Positions 16,869-26,157 of a stretch of 60,595 nucleotides of DNA are shown here, piece by piece. The stretch comes from JAJYVT01 sp027339205. Lineage in GTDB: Bacteria; Actinomycetota; Acidimicrobiia; Acidimicrobiales; RAAP-2. The DNA is taken from positions 1-60,595 of the forward strand of contig DAHWOV010000119.1 of NCBI GenBank assembly GCA_027339205.1. The letters run 5' to 3'. The translations under genes were made by a program, and so were the position numbers. The notes beneath the pieces are model-generated. The model was given only the letters and a program-made list of their open reading frames with translations, searched no databases and had not been told where the DNA came from. The stretch's first letter is position 1; each line of letters begins with the position of its first letter.

Positions 16869-17575
16869 CGCTGCACCCAGTTGATCCGCGCGTCGGCCTC
16901 ACGCAGGTAGACCGGGCGGACCGCGGCGGGGGCCGACGGCGCCCCGCCGGAGGCCAGCCTATCGGCGGCGACCGAGACGAGGGCGCGGGCGGACGGCGAG
17001 CTGATCGCGGCGATCCGCAGGCCTGCACGGGCGAGCACGTCCGCGTAACGCTGCGCGCCGGTCCCCACGCACAGCGTGCCGGGCGCGGCGAGCTTCGAGG
17101 CGAGATCCCCCGGCGCGTCACGCCAGGGCGCGCCGACCACTTCGCCAGGACCTGCACAGCGTGCAGCGAACACCTCTCCCCGGCGCGCGTCGACGACGGC
17201 CGCGACCGGGCCCGCCCACCCTGCGTCGTACGCCTCGCGCACGAGCACCTCCACGCTCGTCACCGCGACGATCCCGACCCCCAGGCCCTCCGCGAGGCCC
17301 TGGGCGGTCGCGACCCCCACGCGCAACCCGGTGAAGAGGCCGGGCCCGACGTCGACCGCGACCGCGGCCAGGTCGGCGGGCGAGGCGCCAGCCTGGGCCA
17401 GCACGTGGGCGATCGCTGGCGCGAGGGTCTCGGCGTGCCTGCGTTCGCTGCGGAGCCACGCGCCGGCGAGGGGGCCGCTCTCGTCTGCGAGCGCGACGCC
17501 CACGAGGCCGGCGGCGGTCTCGATCCCGAGCAGCAGGCCGCCGTCCGCGCGGGTCACGCCGGCTGCGCCGTTCAC
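16865..17575 (-). CDS. tsaB: t6A biosynthesis protein TsaB
   Basis: Non-catalytic ASKHA paralogue of TsaD that scaffolds the TsaBDE complex. LLGIETAAG at the N-terminus, RRHAETLAP, and VGPGLFTGLRVG are diagnostic. The GTG start overlaps the tsaE stop as GTGA and gives 236 residues. The reading frame stays open upstream within tsaE, but only this start gives a family-like N-terminus. Confidence 0.94.
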   Translation of the reverse strand: MNGAAGVTRADGGLLLGIETAAGLVGVALADESGPLAGAWLRSERRHAETLAPAIAHVLAQAGASPADLAAVAVDVGPGLFTGLRVGVATAQGLAEGLGVGIVAVTSVEVLVREAYDAGWAGPVAAVVDARRGEVFAARCAGPGEVVGAPWRDAPGDLASKLAAPGTLCVGTGAQRYADVLARAGLRIAAISSPSARALVSVAADRLASGGAPSAPAAVRPVYLREADARINWVQR

Positions 17576-18084
17576 GCCGGCCGTCCTTCGCGCGGCCGCT
17601 GCGACGCGCCGGCCGAGAGCGTGACGGCGAACTCGTCGCGGCGGGCGTCGTCGTCCCCCGAGATGCTGACGATCCGGTCGTCCTCGCCTCCCTCCTCGGT
17701 CCGGGCGATCGTGACGGTCCAGGCGACCTCGCCCAGCGCGGGCCGCGCCGCGTCTCCCCACTCGACCAATGCCACCCCGTCCTCGACGAGCTCCGAGAGA
17801 CCGAGGTCGGCCACCTCGGCGAGGTGCTCGAGGCGGTAGACGTCCACGTGGACGAGCTCGCCGAGCGCTGACGGGTACTGGCGCACGAGGGTGAACGTCG
17901 GGCTCGTGACCGGGCCCTCGACGCCGACGCCGCGGGCGAACCCTTGCGCGAACGTGGTCTTGCCCGCGCCGAGGGCGCCCTCGAGGATGACGACGTCGCC
18001 GCGGCGCGCCGCGCGGGCGAGGCGTGCGGCGAGCTCGCGGGTCTCTTCGGGCGATGACGCGCGTGCGCGGAGCGTCCAAGCCAC
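17572..18084 (-). CDS. tsaE: t6A biosynthesis ATPase TsaE
   Basis: 170-residue P-loop ATPase needed for TsaBD turnover. Walker A GALGAGKT is residues 36-43, then SPTFTLV and HVDVYRL, all typical. A C-terminal tail of about 20 residues beyond the core is low-complexity. The GTG start is 1 nt after the stop of the uracil-DNA glycosylase gene, so the repair gene and the tRNA-modification genes are probably translated from one message. Confidence 0.95.
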   Translation of the reverse strand: MAWTLRARASSPEETRELAARLARAARRGDVVILEGALGAGKTTFAQGFARGVGVEGPVTSPTFTLVRQYPSALGELVHVDVYRLEHLAEVADLGLSELVEDGVALVEWGDAARPALGEVAWTVTIARTEEGGEDDRIVSISGDDDARRDEFAVTLSAGASQRPREGRPA

Positions 18085-18085
18085 G

Positions 18086-18673
18086 TCAGGACCCGGCCGA
18101 GGCTCGCAAGAGCGCCTTCGCGCGGACGAAGTCCGCCCGCATCTGCGCGACGACCTCGCCGCCTCCGCGCAGGGCCGCTGCAGGATGGTACGTGGGGACG
18201 AGGTCGACCCCGCGGAACCGGTAGACGCGCCCTCTCAGCCGGCGGATCCCCTCGGGGCTCCCGAGCAGCGTCCTGGTCGCGAAGTTGCCCAGCGTCACCA
18301 CCACCTTGGGCGCGACGAGGTCGAGCTGTCGCTCGAGGTAGGGCCTGCAGGCGTCGATCTCGGCAGGCAGCGGGTCGCGGTTGCCAGGAGGCCGGCACAG
18401 GACGACGTTGGTGATGTAGCACTGGTCGCGCGTGGTGCCGATCTCCTGGCGCATGAGGAGGTCGAGCAGCTTCCCCGAGCGACCGACGAACGGCTCGCCC
18501 GTGAGGTCCTCGTCGCGCCCGGGAGCCTCGCCGACGAACATCAGCTGCGCTGAGAGGCTGCCGGCGCCGAAGACCACCTGGGTGCGGCCGCGCGCCAGCG
18601 CGCAGCGCGTGCAGCCGAGGGCGTCCTCCCGCAGCGCCGCGAGCTCCTCGAGCGCGTTCATCCCGAGGGCCAC
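18086..18673 (-). CDS. Uracil-DNA glycosylase, family 4 (iron-sulfur)
   Basis: Removes uracil from DNA. 195 residues with motif A GEAPGRDED (48-56) and motif B PTYHPAA. Four cysteines, C21, C24, C93 and C109, are placed as in the 4Fe-4S-containing family 4 enzymes. High-G+C genomes face heavy cytosine deamination, which fits its presence. An alternative start is the ATG at residue 5. It sits between the alpha/beta hydrolase and tsaE. Confidence 0.94.
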   Translation of the reverse strand: MALGMNALEELAALREDALGCTRCALARGRTQVVFGAGSLSAQLMFVGEAPGRDEDLTGEPFVGRSGKLLDLLMRQEIGTTRDQCYITNVVLCRPPGNRDPLPAEIDACRPYLERQLDLVAPKVVVTLGNFATRTLLGSPEGIRRLRGRVYRFRGVDLVPTYHPAAALRGGGEVVAQMRADFVRAKALLRASAGS

Positions 18674-18723
18674 CGCCGGATGCTACCGCCGGGCTCCGGC
18701 GTGCGAGGGTGGTCCGGCGCAGG

Positions 18724-19674
18724 TCAGCCGGCCACGAGGTCGCACAGGGCCTCCTGACGCTCCAGCATGACCATGTGGCCGCAACCGGGGAGCACGGTGA
18801 GGCGCGCATCGGGCACGCCTGCGACGATCGCCCGGGCTGTGCGCGGCGGCGTGAGCACGTCGCTGCCGCCCACGACGACGTGCACCGGCAGCGTGAGCCC
18901 GCCCAGCTCGTCGCGGACGTCGAACGCGAGGAGCGGGGGCAGCAGCCCGGCGAGCGCGGCGGGGGACATGGCGTCGAGCATCCCGCGGACCAGCGCGACG
19001 CTCGCAGGCGCAGGCGACACGCCAAAGGCGAGCCTCGCTCCCCAGGCGGCCGCAGAGCTGGGCAAAGGGCCGCGACCGCGGCGCTCGGCACCGGCGAGGG
19101 CCGCGGCCGCGAGCGGGCCGGCGAGCGTGAGCAGCGGCCGCACGGGGCGCGGGCCGGGCGCGGTGCCGACGAGGACGAGACGCCGCACGCGGCCCGAGCA
19201 CGCCTGCGCGTGGGACAGCGCGCACTGCTGGACGATCATGCCGCCCATCGAGTGGCCGACGAGGACCGCGTCGCGCACCTCGAGCGCGTCGAGCACCTCG
19301 GCGAGGTCCGAGGCGAGCCGGTCGAACGCGTAGCCTCCAGTCCCGGCGCGCGACTGTCCGTGTCCGCGCTGGCTCACGGCGATCACGCGGCCACCGAGCA
19401 GGCGCAGCTGCGGCGCCCAGATCCCGATGCCCAGCATGATGCCGTGCACGAGGACGAAGCTCGGGCCCTCCCCGCGCTCGACGACGTGCAGCCTGCCGCC
19501 GTCGCTGGTTGCGACGAAGTGGTGCCGGAGATCAGCCGGGAGCGTGAGGCCGGCCGCCGCGAGCTCGTCGGCGCCGACGTGCCAGCGGCTGGTGGCGGCG
19601 CGTTGCGCGAGGTAGAGGGCGCCCGCGCCGCCGGCGATGCCTGCGCCTGCGCGAGCCGCTCGGCGAAGGTTCAC
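18724..19674 (-). CDS. Alpha/beta hydrolase
   Basis: 316 residues with oxyanion/HG region VLVHGIM, nucleophile elbow GHSMGG near residue 143 and a late His in GCGHMVMLE. The N-terminus has a weakly hydrophobic Ala/Gly-rich stretch that could be a membrane anchor, but it is not a convincing signal peptide. The GTG start overlaps the alr stop as GTGA. An alpha/beta hydrolase between alr and tsaE is common in actinobacteria, yet no substrate is established; esterase or lipase activity is only a class-level guess. Confidence 0.88.
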   Translation of the reverse strand: MNLRRAARAGAGIAGGAGALYLAQRAATSRWHVGADELAAAGLTLPADLRHHFVATSDGGRLHVVERGEGPSFVLVHGIMLGIGIWAPQLRLLGGRVIAVSQRGHGQSRAGTGGYAFDRLASDLAEVLDALEVRDAVLVGHSMGGMIVQQCALSHAQACSGRVRRLVLVGTAPGPRPVRPLLTLAGPLAAAALAGAERRGRGPLPSSAAAWGARLAFGVSPAPASVALVRGMLDAMSPAALAGLLPPLLAFDVRDELGGLTLPVHVVVGGSDVLTPPRTARAIVAGVPDARLTVLPGCGHMVMLERQEALCDLVAG

Positions 19675-20840
19675 GGCGAGCCCTCCCCCACATGCACGCG
19701 CGGCACGCGCGGCCCGATGCGGCAGAGGACCTCGTAGGAGATCGTGCCGAGCAGCCGCGCCCAGTCGGCCGCGGAGATCACCTCGCCCTCCTGGCGCCCG
19801 ATGAGCACGACCTCGTCACCCGGCGCCACCCTCGACGCCGGACCGCAGTCGACCATGAGCTGGTCCATCGTGACCACCCCTGCAAGCGGCCGGCGGCGAC
19901 CGCCCACGAGCACCGGGCACCCCGCGTCGAAGAGGCGGCGGGGGACGCCGTCGGCGTAGCCGATGGGAACGGTCGCGACGACCCCGTGCTCGACGAGCGC
20001 GCGCCGCCGTCCGTAGGACGGGCGCTCCCCTGCGTCGAGCTCCCGCACCGAGCTCACCCGCGCCTTCAGGGAGAGGACCGGCCGCAGCGACGCGACCGCG
20101 GACGCGACGTCCTCCCCTGCGCGTCCGTCGGCCATCGCGTCCGAGGGCGCGCCGCCGTACACGGCGATCCCGCAGCGGACCATGTCGTAGCGGGCCGCGG
20201 GCCACGCGATGGCGCCGGCGCTGTTGGCGGCGTGGAGCACGCGCGGCCGGGACCGGAGCGCCGCCACGACCGCGTCGAAGCGCTCCAGTTGGAGGGCGGT
20301 GTACGCGCGGTCGTCGTCCGTGACGCCGTCGGCGACGGCGAGGTGCGTCCACACCCCCTCGAGCCGGAGCGCGGGCTCCGACTCGATCGCCTCCACCAAC
20401 GAGGGCGCGTCCGCGGGGCTCACCCCCCCGCGGTGCATCCCGGTGTCCACCTCCACCTGGACACTGCCCCGGGTCCCCACACGCCGGGCCGCTGCCGCGA
20501 TCGCCTCCACGCCCCCTCGGCTCGCGACGGTCGCGCCGAGCCCTGTGCGCACGAGCAGCTCTGCCGCGGCCGGCACCGCCTCGGACAGGACGAGGACGGG
20601 TGCGTCGATGCCGTGGGCACGCAGCTCGAGCCCTTCGTCGACCAGCGCGACGGCGAGTGCCGCCGCGCCGGACTCGACCGCAGTGCGGGCGACCTGCGGC
20701 GCGCCATGGCCGTACGCGTCCGCCTTGACGACCGCACAGAGCGCAGCGGGGGCGGCACGCCGTGCGAGGACCGCGACATTGTGAGCCAGCGCGTCGAGGT
20801 CGACCTCCGCCCAGGCGGCGCGCGTGCGCGCCTCAACCAC
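19671..20840 (-). CDS. alr: Alanine racemase
   Basis: PLP enzyme that makes D-alanine for peptidoglycan. The PLP lysine is K39 in VVKADAYGHG; the second catalytic base Tyr is in IGYADG near residue 291. Start: the GTG giving MVEARTRAAW, which restores the standard N-terminus and 389 residues; it overlaps the nnr stop by 8 nt. Grouping with glmM, glmS and acpS ties this stretch to cell-envelope precursor supply. Confidence 0.95.
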   Translation of the reverse strand: MVEARTRAAWAEVDLDALAHNVAVLARRAAPAALCAVVKADAYGHGAPQVARTAVESGAAALAVALVDEGLELRAHGIDAPVLVLSEAVPAAAELLVRTGLGATVASRGGVEAIAAAARRVGTRGSVQVEVDTGMHRGGVSPADAPSLVEAIESEPALRLEGVWTHLAVADGVTDDDRAYTALQLERFDAVVAALRSRPRVLHAANSAGAIAWPAARYDMVRCGIAVYGGAPSDAMADGRAGEDVASAVASLRPVLSLKARVSSVRELDAGERPSYGRRRALVEHGVVATVPIGYADGVPRRLFDAGCPVLVGGRRRPLAGVVTMDQLMVDCGPASRVAPGDEVVLIGRQEGEVISAADWARLLGTISYEVLCRIGPRVPRVHVGEGSP

Positions 20841-22224
20841 CGGCGCGCTCCCTCGCCCCGCGCGTCCCGAGCGCGGCCGAGAGCCGGGCCGAGACGAGCG
20901 CGGGCAGGTCACCTGCGACGAGCCCCTCGGCAGGCCCGTCCGACGCGGCGCGACCGTGAAGATGGGCCGCCAGGCCGGCTGCGTCGAGCGGCACCATGCC
21001 CCGGGCGAGCAAGGCCCCGATCACGCCGGAGAGGACGTCGCCGGTGCCTGCCGTCGCGAGCCGCGCGCTCCCCGAGGCCGAGAGGAGCACCTTCCCCGTG
21101 GCCGACGACACTGCGGTGAGGGACCCCTTCACGAGCGCCACGGCCCCGAGCGCGCCGGCGAGGCGGCGAGCCGCCGCGACACGGTCCGGCCCGGGCTCGG
21201 CTCCGACCAGCCGCGCGTACTCGCCGTCGTGCGGCGTGACCACGACCGGGCGCTCGCCTGCCAGGACGGCGCGGCCGTGCGCGACGTCGCCGAGCGCATA
21301 GAGCGCGTCCGCGTCAACCACCACCGGCACGCGGGCCCTCGAGATGACCGCCAGGATGTCGCGGACCGTCTCGGGGGTCCTGCCGAGCCCCGGCCCGATC
21401 ACGAGCGCCCGGCAGCGCTCGAGCACTGCCAGGACCTCGGCCGCCCAGCCGCTCGAGGGGAGCGGGAACCGCACGGCCTCGGTCGGCCATCGCCCGGCGC
21501 CCGGATCCTCCGCGCTTCCGGGCACTCCCAGGCGCACCATCCCCGCCCCAGCCCGTGACGCGCCCTGCGCCGAGAGGCTCGCCGCGCCTTCCATCCCCGG
21601 CGAGCCCGCCACCACACAGAGCGCGCTCGCCCACTTGTGGGTGAGCTCGGGTCGGCGGGGCACGAGCCGCCCGAGGTCGTCGTCCTCGACGAGCGAGATG
21701 CGCGCCTCCAGCTCGCCGAGGCCGATGTCGGCCACCTCGACCGTGCCGGCAAGGCGCGGCCCGTCCCACTGGAGCAGCCCGGGCTTGAGCGCGCCGAAGG
21801 TCACCGTGCGGGTCGCGGCCATCGGCCGGCCGGGTGCGGCCCCGGTGTCGCCGTCGACCCCCGAGGGGATGTCGACCGCCAGGACCGCCGCGCCCGGCGG
21901 GGGAGGGGGGGCGTCGTAGGGGCCGCGGAGCCCGGTGCCCAGCGCCGCGTCGAGCACGAGGTCGCAGGCACCGATCGCGGCGCCGGGCGCGACCAGAAAG
22001 ACGCGTGCGCCTCGACGGGCCAGCACCTCCCCGGCGACGCGCCCGTCGGCCCCGTTGTTGCCTTTCCCCGCGACCACCACCACCCGCTTGCCGTAGGCGC
22101 CCCCGAGCATCCTGAGCGCCACGACCGCCGCCGCCGTGCCGGCGCGGCGGACCAGGGTCTCTTCGGGCACGGGCGCCGATGCGTCTGCCGCGCGCATCTC
22201 GGCGACCGTCACGACCGGGCGCAC
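20833..22224 (-). CDS. nnr: Bifunctional NAD(P)H-hydrate epimerase / ADP-dependent NAD(P)H-hydrate dehydratase
   Basis: Repairs damaged (hydrated) NADH and NADPH. The N-terminal YjeF_N epimerase domain has GKGNNGADG (53-61; most homologues have GGDG, so one Gly is Ala here) and VDIPSGVDGD. The C-terminal ribokinase-like dehydratase domain has IGPGLGR and ATAGTGDVLSG near residue 396. The GTG start, 2 nt after the acpS stop, gives 463 residues. E. coli-type fusion architecture. Confidence 0.94.
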   Translation of the reverse strand: MRPVVTVAEMRAADASAPVPEETLVRRAGTAAAVVALRMLGGAYGKRVVVVAGKGNNGADGRVAGEVLARRGARVFLVAPGAAIGACDLVLDAALGTGLRGPYDAPPPPPGAAVLAVDIPSGVDGDTGAAPGRPMAATRTVTFGALKPGLLQWDGPRLAGTVEVADIGLGELEARISLVEDDDLGRLVPRRPELTHKWASALCVVAGSPGMEGAASLSAQGASRAGAGMVRLGVPGSAEDPGAGRWPTEAVRFPLPSSGWAAEVLAVLERCRALVIGPGLGRTPETVRDILAVISRARVPVVVDADALYALGDVAHGRAVLAGERPVVVTPHDGEYARLVGAEPGPDRVAAARRLAGALGAVALVKGSLTAVSSATGKVLLSASGSARLATAGTGDVLSGVIGALLARGMVPLDAAGLAAHLHGRAASDGPAEGLVAGDLPALVSARLSAALGTRGARERAGG

Positions 22225-22226
22225 GG

Positions 22227-22595
22227 TCAGGCCTCCGCCACCACCATGGCGATCGCGACGTTGGCCGTGTGGGTGAGGGAGAGGTGCCAGCTCCCGACGC
22301 CGCGCGAGGCCGCGAGGGAGGCGGCGGCGGCGGAGAGGCGCAGGGACGGCTCCCCGCTCTCCAGCCGGACCACCTCGACGTCGTGCCACCCCACGCTCCC
22401 GATCCCCCTCCCGAGCGCCTTCATCGTCGCCTCCTTGGCGGCGAAGCGCGCCGCCAGGCGCTGCGCGTCCCCGTGACCGTCGCGCTGCTCTTGGTCGGTG
22501 AACAGCCGTGCCGCGATCGCCGGCCGTCGGTCGAGCACCGCCGCCAGGCGCGCCACGTCCACCGCGTCCACCCCCACACCGGCGATCGGGGTCAC
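22227..22595 (-). CDS. acpS: Holo-[acyl-carrier-protein] synthase
   Basis: Attaches 4'-phosphopantetheine from CoA to acyl carrier protein. 122 residues; Mg ligands D10 in GVGVDAVD and E55 in FAAKEATMKALG; the C-terminal SLTHT strand is conserved. GTG start overlapping the glmS stop as GTGA. Position between glmS and nnr is typical for actinobacteria. Confidence 0.94.
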   Translation of the reverse strand: MTPIAGVGVDAVDVARLAAVLDRRPAIAARLFTDQEQRDGHGDAQRLAARFAAKEATMKALGRGIGSVGWHDVEVVRLESGEPSLRLSAAAASLAASRGVGSWHLSLTHTANVAIAMVVAEA

Positions 22596-24427
22596 TCGAC
22601 CGTCACCGTCTTCGCCAGGTTGCGCGGCCGGTCGACGTCGTTGCCGAGCCGCCGGGCGAGCGCGTAGGCGAGCAGCTGCAGGGGGACCACCTCGACGACC
22701 GGCGCGAGCACCGGGTCGGTGACCCGCGGCACCCGCAGCACGTGGTCGCCCGCGGCATCGGCGTCGTCGTCGGCAGCCACCGACACGATGGTCGCGCCGC
22801 GGGCTGCGGCCTCGGCGATGTTGGAGCGCAGCTTGTCGCGCAGCGGGTCGGTCACCGCGACGACCACCGTCCCCGGCTCGACCAGCGCCAACGGCCCGTG
22901 CTTGAGCTCGCCGGCCGGGTACCCCTCTGCGCGCAGGTACGAGATCTCCTTCAGCTTGAGGGCTCCCTCGAGCGCCACCGGGTAGCCGAGGTTCCTCCCG
23001 ATGTAGAAGTAGTCCCTCGCGCCGCTGAGCGCGTCAGCGACGTCGTCCACCTCCTTGTGGCGCGACAGGGCGTCCTCGACCGCCCCGGGGAGCCGGTGCA
23101 TCCCGTCGAGGACGGCTCCGAGCGCACCCGGGCCAAGGGTGCCGCGCCACTGGGCGAGCGCGAGCGCGAGCAGCTCGAGCGCGACCATCTGCGCGACGTG
23201 GCACTTGGTCGAGGCTACGCTCACCTCTGGGCCAGCACGCGTGTAGATCGCCCCGTCCGCTTCCCTCGCCATCGTGGAGTGCACGACGTTGGAAACCACG
23301 ATCGTGCGCGCGCCGGCACGGCGCGCCTCCCGCAGGGCCTCCAGGGTGTCGAGGGTCTCACCCGACTGGCTCACCCCCACCACGAGAGTGCGTTCGTGCA
23401 GCACGGGCTCGCGGTAGCGAAGCTCGCTCGCGATGTCCACCTCGGCGGGAAGACGTGCCCAACGCTCGATCGCGTGCTTGGCGACCATGGCCGCGTGGTA
23501 GCTGCTGCCGCACGCGACCATCACGACCTTGTCCACCGCCCGGAGCTCGTCGGGCGAGAGGCGGAGCTCGTCGAGCACGAGCGTCCCGTCCGCCGCGCGC
23601 CGGTCGAGGAGCGTGTCGGCGATCGCGCGGGGCTGCTCGTGGATCTCCTTCGACATGAAGTCGTCGAAGCCGCCCATCTGGGCGGCGGTGACGTCCCAGG
23701 CGGGATCGACCACGACGGGCGTCGGCTCCACCTCGTCCCCTGCGAGGTTCGTCACACGGAGCGAGCCCGGCCGCACCTCGGCCACCTGGTCGTCCTCGAG
23801 GGCGACGACGCGGTCCGCACGGCCGAGCAGCGCCGAGACGTCGGAGGCGACGTACCCGATCTCCTCGCCGAGGGCCGCGAGGAGCGGCACCGACCGCCGC
23901 CCCGCCACGATCAAGGAGGGGTCGTCGCTCGTGAGGGCGACGACGCTGAAGGCGCCGCGCAGCTCGGCGAGCGTCGCGCGCATCGCCTCGGGGAGCGACG
24001 AGCCTCGAGCGAGCTCCTCTTCGAGAAGGTGCGCCAGGACCTCGGTGTCCGTCTCCGAGGCGAAGACGTGGCCGGCGGCGGCGAGGGGGGCGGTGAGCTC
24101 GGCGTGGTTCTCGATGATCCCGTTGTGGACCAGGGCGAGCCGGCCGGTGCAGTCGACGTGCGGATGCGCGTTCGCCGCGGTCGGGGCGCCGTGGGTCGCC
24201 CATCGGGTGTGGCCGATCCCGGTCACACAGCGGGGCGCCGCCGCGGCGCAGGCGGTGAGCTCGTCGAGCGAGCGGGTGCCCTGGGCGGCCCGCTGCCGCC
24301 AGATGCGGCTGTCGTCGACGAGGGCCACGCCGGCGGAGTCGTAGCCCCGGTACTCGAGCCGGCGCAGGCCGTCGAAGATCGTCTCGAGCGCCGCCTCGTC
24401 GCCGGTGACGCCGATGATCCCGCACAT
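22592..24427 (-). CDS. glmS: Glutamine--fructose-6-phosphate aminotransferase (isomerizing)
   Basis: Makes glucosamine-6-phosphate, the entry to UDP-GlcNAc. 611 residues: N-terminal class II glutaminase starting MCGIIG with the nucleophile Cys2, and two SIS sugar-isomerase domains (GSSYHAAM, SQSGETLDT, later KLKEISYLRAEGYPAGELKHGP). The C-terminus ends AKTVTVE as in the family. No glmS ribozyme is visible in the 10-nt gap to glmM. GlmM acts next in the pathway and is encoded directly upstream. Confidence 0.97.
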   Translation of the reverse strand: MCGIIGVTGDEAALETIFDGLRRLEYRGYDSAGVALVDDSRIWRQRAAQGTRSLDELTACAAAAPRCVTGIGHTRWATHGAPTAANAHPHVDCTGRLALVHNGIIENHAELTAPLAAAGHVFASETDTEVLAHLLEEELARGSSLPEAMRATLAELRGAFSVVALTSDDPSLIVAGRRSVPLLAALGEEIGYVASDVSALLGRADRVVALEDDQVAEVRPGSLRVTNLAGDEVEPTPVVVDPAWDVTAAQMGGFDDFMSKEIHEQPRAIADTLLDRRAADGTLVLDELRLSPDELRAVDKVVMVACGSSYHAAMVAKHAIERWARLPAEVDIASELRYREPVLHERTLVVGVSQSGETLDTLEALREARRAGARTIVVSNVVHSTMAREADGAIYTRAGPEVSVASTKCHVAQMVALELLALALAQWRGTLGPGALGAVLDGMHRLPGAVEDALSRHKEVDDVADALSGARDYFYIGRNLGYPVALEGALKLKEISYLRAEGYPAGELKHGPLALVEPGTVVVAVTDPLRDKLRSNIAEAAARGATIVSVAADDDADAAGDHVLRVPRVTDPVLAPVVEVVPLQLLAYALARRLGNDVDRPRNLAKTVTVE

Positions 24428-24437
24428 GGAGCCGAGG

Positions 24438-25757
24438 CTAACCGGCGAGAGCCGCCTCGACGGCCTTCGAGAGCCTCACCGCGGCATTCTCGGCGACCTC
24501 GGCCGTCGGTGCCTCGACCATGACCCGCACGAGCGGCTCGGTGCCGCTCGCGCGAAGGAGCACCCGCCCGGCGCCCCCCAGCTCACGCTCGACCTCGGCG
24601 ACCGTTTCCCAGACACCGCCTGCATCGGCCAGACGGCCGGGCTCGCGGACGGCCACATTGACGAGCACCTGCGGGACGCGCTCGACGAGCCCGTCGGCGA
24701 GCTCGGCCAGAGGCCGTCCGGCACGAACGACCGCGTCGGCGAGCAGGATACCGGTGAGCACCCCGTCGCCGGTCGTCGCCAGCCTCCTGAAGACGATGTG
24801 GCCCGACTGCTCGCCGCCGAGCGCGAGCCCCGACCCGTCGAGCGCAGCCAGCACGTGGCGATCGCCCACCGGCGTCTCGTGGACCGAGATCCCGCGGCGG
24901 CCCATCGCGAGCCGGAAGCCCAGGTTGGTCATCACCGTGACCACCACCGCGTCGCCAGGGAGCTGGCCGCGCGCCTCAAGGTCGGTGGCGAAGATCGCCA
25001 GGAGGACGTCGCCGTCGCAGACGGCGCCGGTGTGGTCGACGGCCACGAGCCGGTCGGCGTCCCCGTCGAGCGCGAGCCCAAGATCTGCGTGCCTGGCGGC
25101 CACCGCCTCGGCGAGGTGCTGGGGCTGCGTGGACCCGCACCCCTCGTTGATGTTGGTGCCGTCGGGGTCGGTGGAGAGCGCATCGACAGAGGCGCCGAGC
25201 TCGGCCAGCACCCCCGGGGCGATGGCGGAGGCGGCCCCGTTGGCGCAGTCGACGACGACGTGGAGCCCGTCGAGACGGCGCCCCTCGAGCGACTCGACGA
25301 GGTGGTGGCGGTACTCGCGCACCGCCACGGCGTCGGATCGGAGCGACCCGACGCGGGCCGCGGGCCGCGGCCGCTCGAGAGCGGCCTCCACCTCGGTCTC
25401 CAGCTCGCAGGTGAGCTTCACGCCCGACGCGTCGAAGAGCTTGATCCCGTTGTCGCGGTAGGGGTTGTGCGAGGCGGAGACCATGGCGGCAGGAAGGCCG
25501 CGGCGCTCGGCGACGAAGGCGACCCCCGCAGTCGGCAGCACGCCGAGATCGACCACGTCGGCGCCGCCCGAGGCCATGCCCGCCGAGAGGGCTGCCTGGA
25601 GCATCGTGGAGGACTGGCGCGTATCGCGGCCCACCACGAAGGCGCCCGCGCCGAGCACCTGGGCGGCGGCGCGTCCGAGCCCCACCGCGAGCTCCGCCGT
25701 GAGCTCGGTGTTGGCTACCCCGCGCACCCCGTCGGTGCCGAAGCCCGGGCGGGCCAA
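24438..25757 (-). CDS. glmM: Phosphoglucosamine mutase
   Basis: Converts glucosamine-6-phosphate to the 1-phosphate. 439 residues; active phosphoserine S96 in SASHNP; metal loop DGDADR; sugar-binding GEQSGH. N-terminus FGTDGVRG is diagnostic. Start is TTG, 5 nt after the rpsI stop, so glmM is attached to the ribosomal block, a common actinobacterial arrangement. Confidence 0.96.
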   Translation of the reverse strand: MARPGFGTDGVRGVANTELTAELAVGLGRAAAQVLGAGAFVVGRDTRQSSTMLQAALSAGMASGGADVVDLGVLPTAGVAFVAERRGLPAAMVSASHNPYRDNGIKLFDASGVKLTCELETEVEAALERPRPAARVGSLRSDAVAVREYRHHLVESLEGRRLDGLHVVVDCANGAASAIAPGVLAELGASVDALSTDPDGTNINEGCGSTQPQHLAEAVAARHADLGLALDGDADRLVAVDHTGAVCDGDVLLAIFATDLEARGQLPGDAVVVTVMTNLGFRLAMGRRGISVHETPVGDRHVLAALDGSGLALGGEQSGHIVFRRLATTGDGVLTGILLADAVVRAGRPLAELADGLVERVPQVLVNVAVREPGRLADAGGVWETVAEVERELGGAGRVLLRASGTEPLVRVMVEAPTAEVAENAAVRLSKAVEAALAG

Positions 25758-25762
25758 CGCGT

Positions 25763-26155
25763 CTACCGCTTGGAGTACTGGGGAGCCTTGCGGGCCTTCT
25801 TCAGGCCGTACTTCTTGGACTCCTTCTCCCGCGCGTCACGGGTAAGGAGGCCGGCGCGCTTGAGCGCGGTGCGCAGCTCGGGGTCGAGGGCGCAGAGCCC
25901 GCGGGCGATGCCGAGGCGCAGCGCGCCTGCCTGCCCGGACATGCCGCCGCCGTCGATCGTGGCGTCGATGTCGTAGGCCTCGGCGAGGCTCGTCACCCGC
26001 AGCGGCTCGGAGGCGAGCATGCGGTGGGTCGCGGAGGGGAAGTAGTCCTCGAAGGCGCGCCGGTTGACCGTGATGCTCCCCTGCCCGGGACGGAACCTGA
26101 CGCGGGCGACCGCCTCCTTGCGGCGGCCGGTGGTCTGGGAGAGCGGCGCGGGCAC
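25763..26155 (-). CDS. rpsI: Ribosomal protein S9
   Basis: 130 residues; GRRKEAVARVRF at the N-terminus and the conserved basic tail ending KAPQYSKR that reaches the P-site tRNA. GTG start, 2 nt after the rplM stop. Forms the usual L13-S9 pair. Confidence 0.97.
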   Translation of the reverse strand: MPAPLSQTTGRRKEAVARVRFRPGQGSITVNRRAFEDYFPSATHRMLASEPLRVTSLAEAYDIDATIDGGGMSGQAGALRLGIARGLCALDPELRTALKRAGLLTRDAREKESKKYGLKKARKAPQYSKR

Positions 26156-26157
26156 GG

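Noticed and set aside
24428..24437. glmS ribozyme upstream of glmS
   Set aside because: Only 10 nt separate glmM and glmS; there is no room for the ribozyme core.
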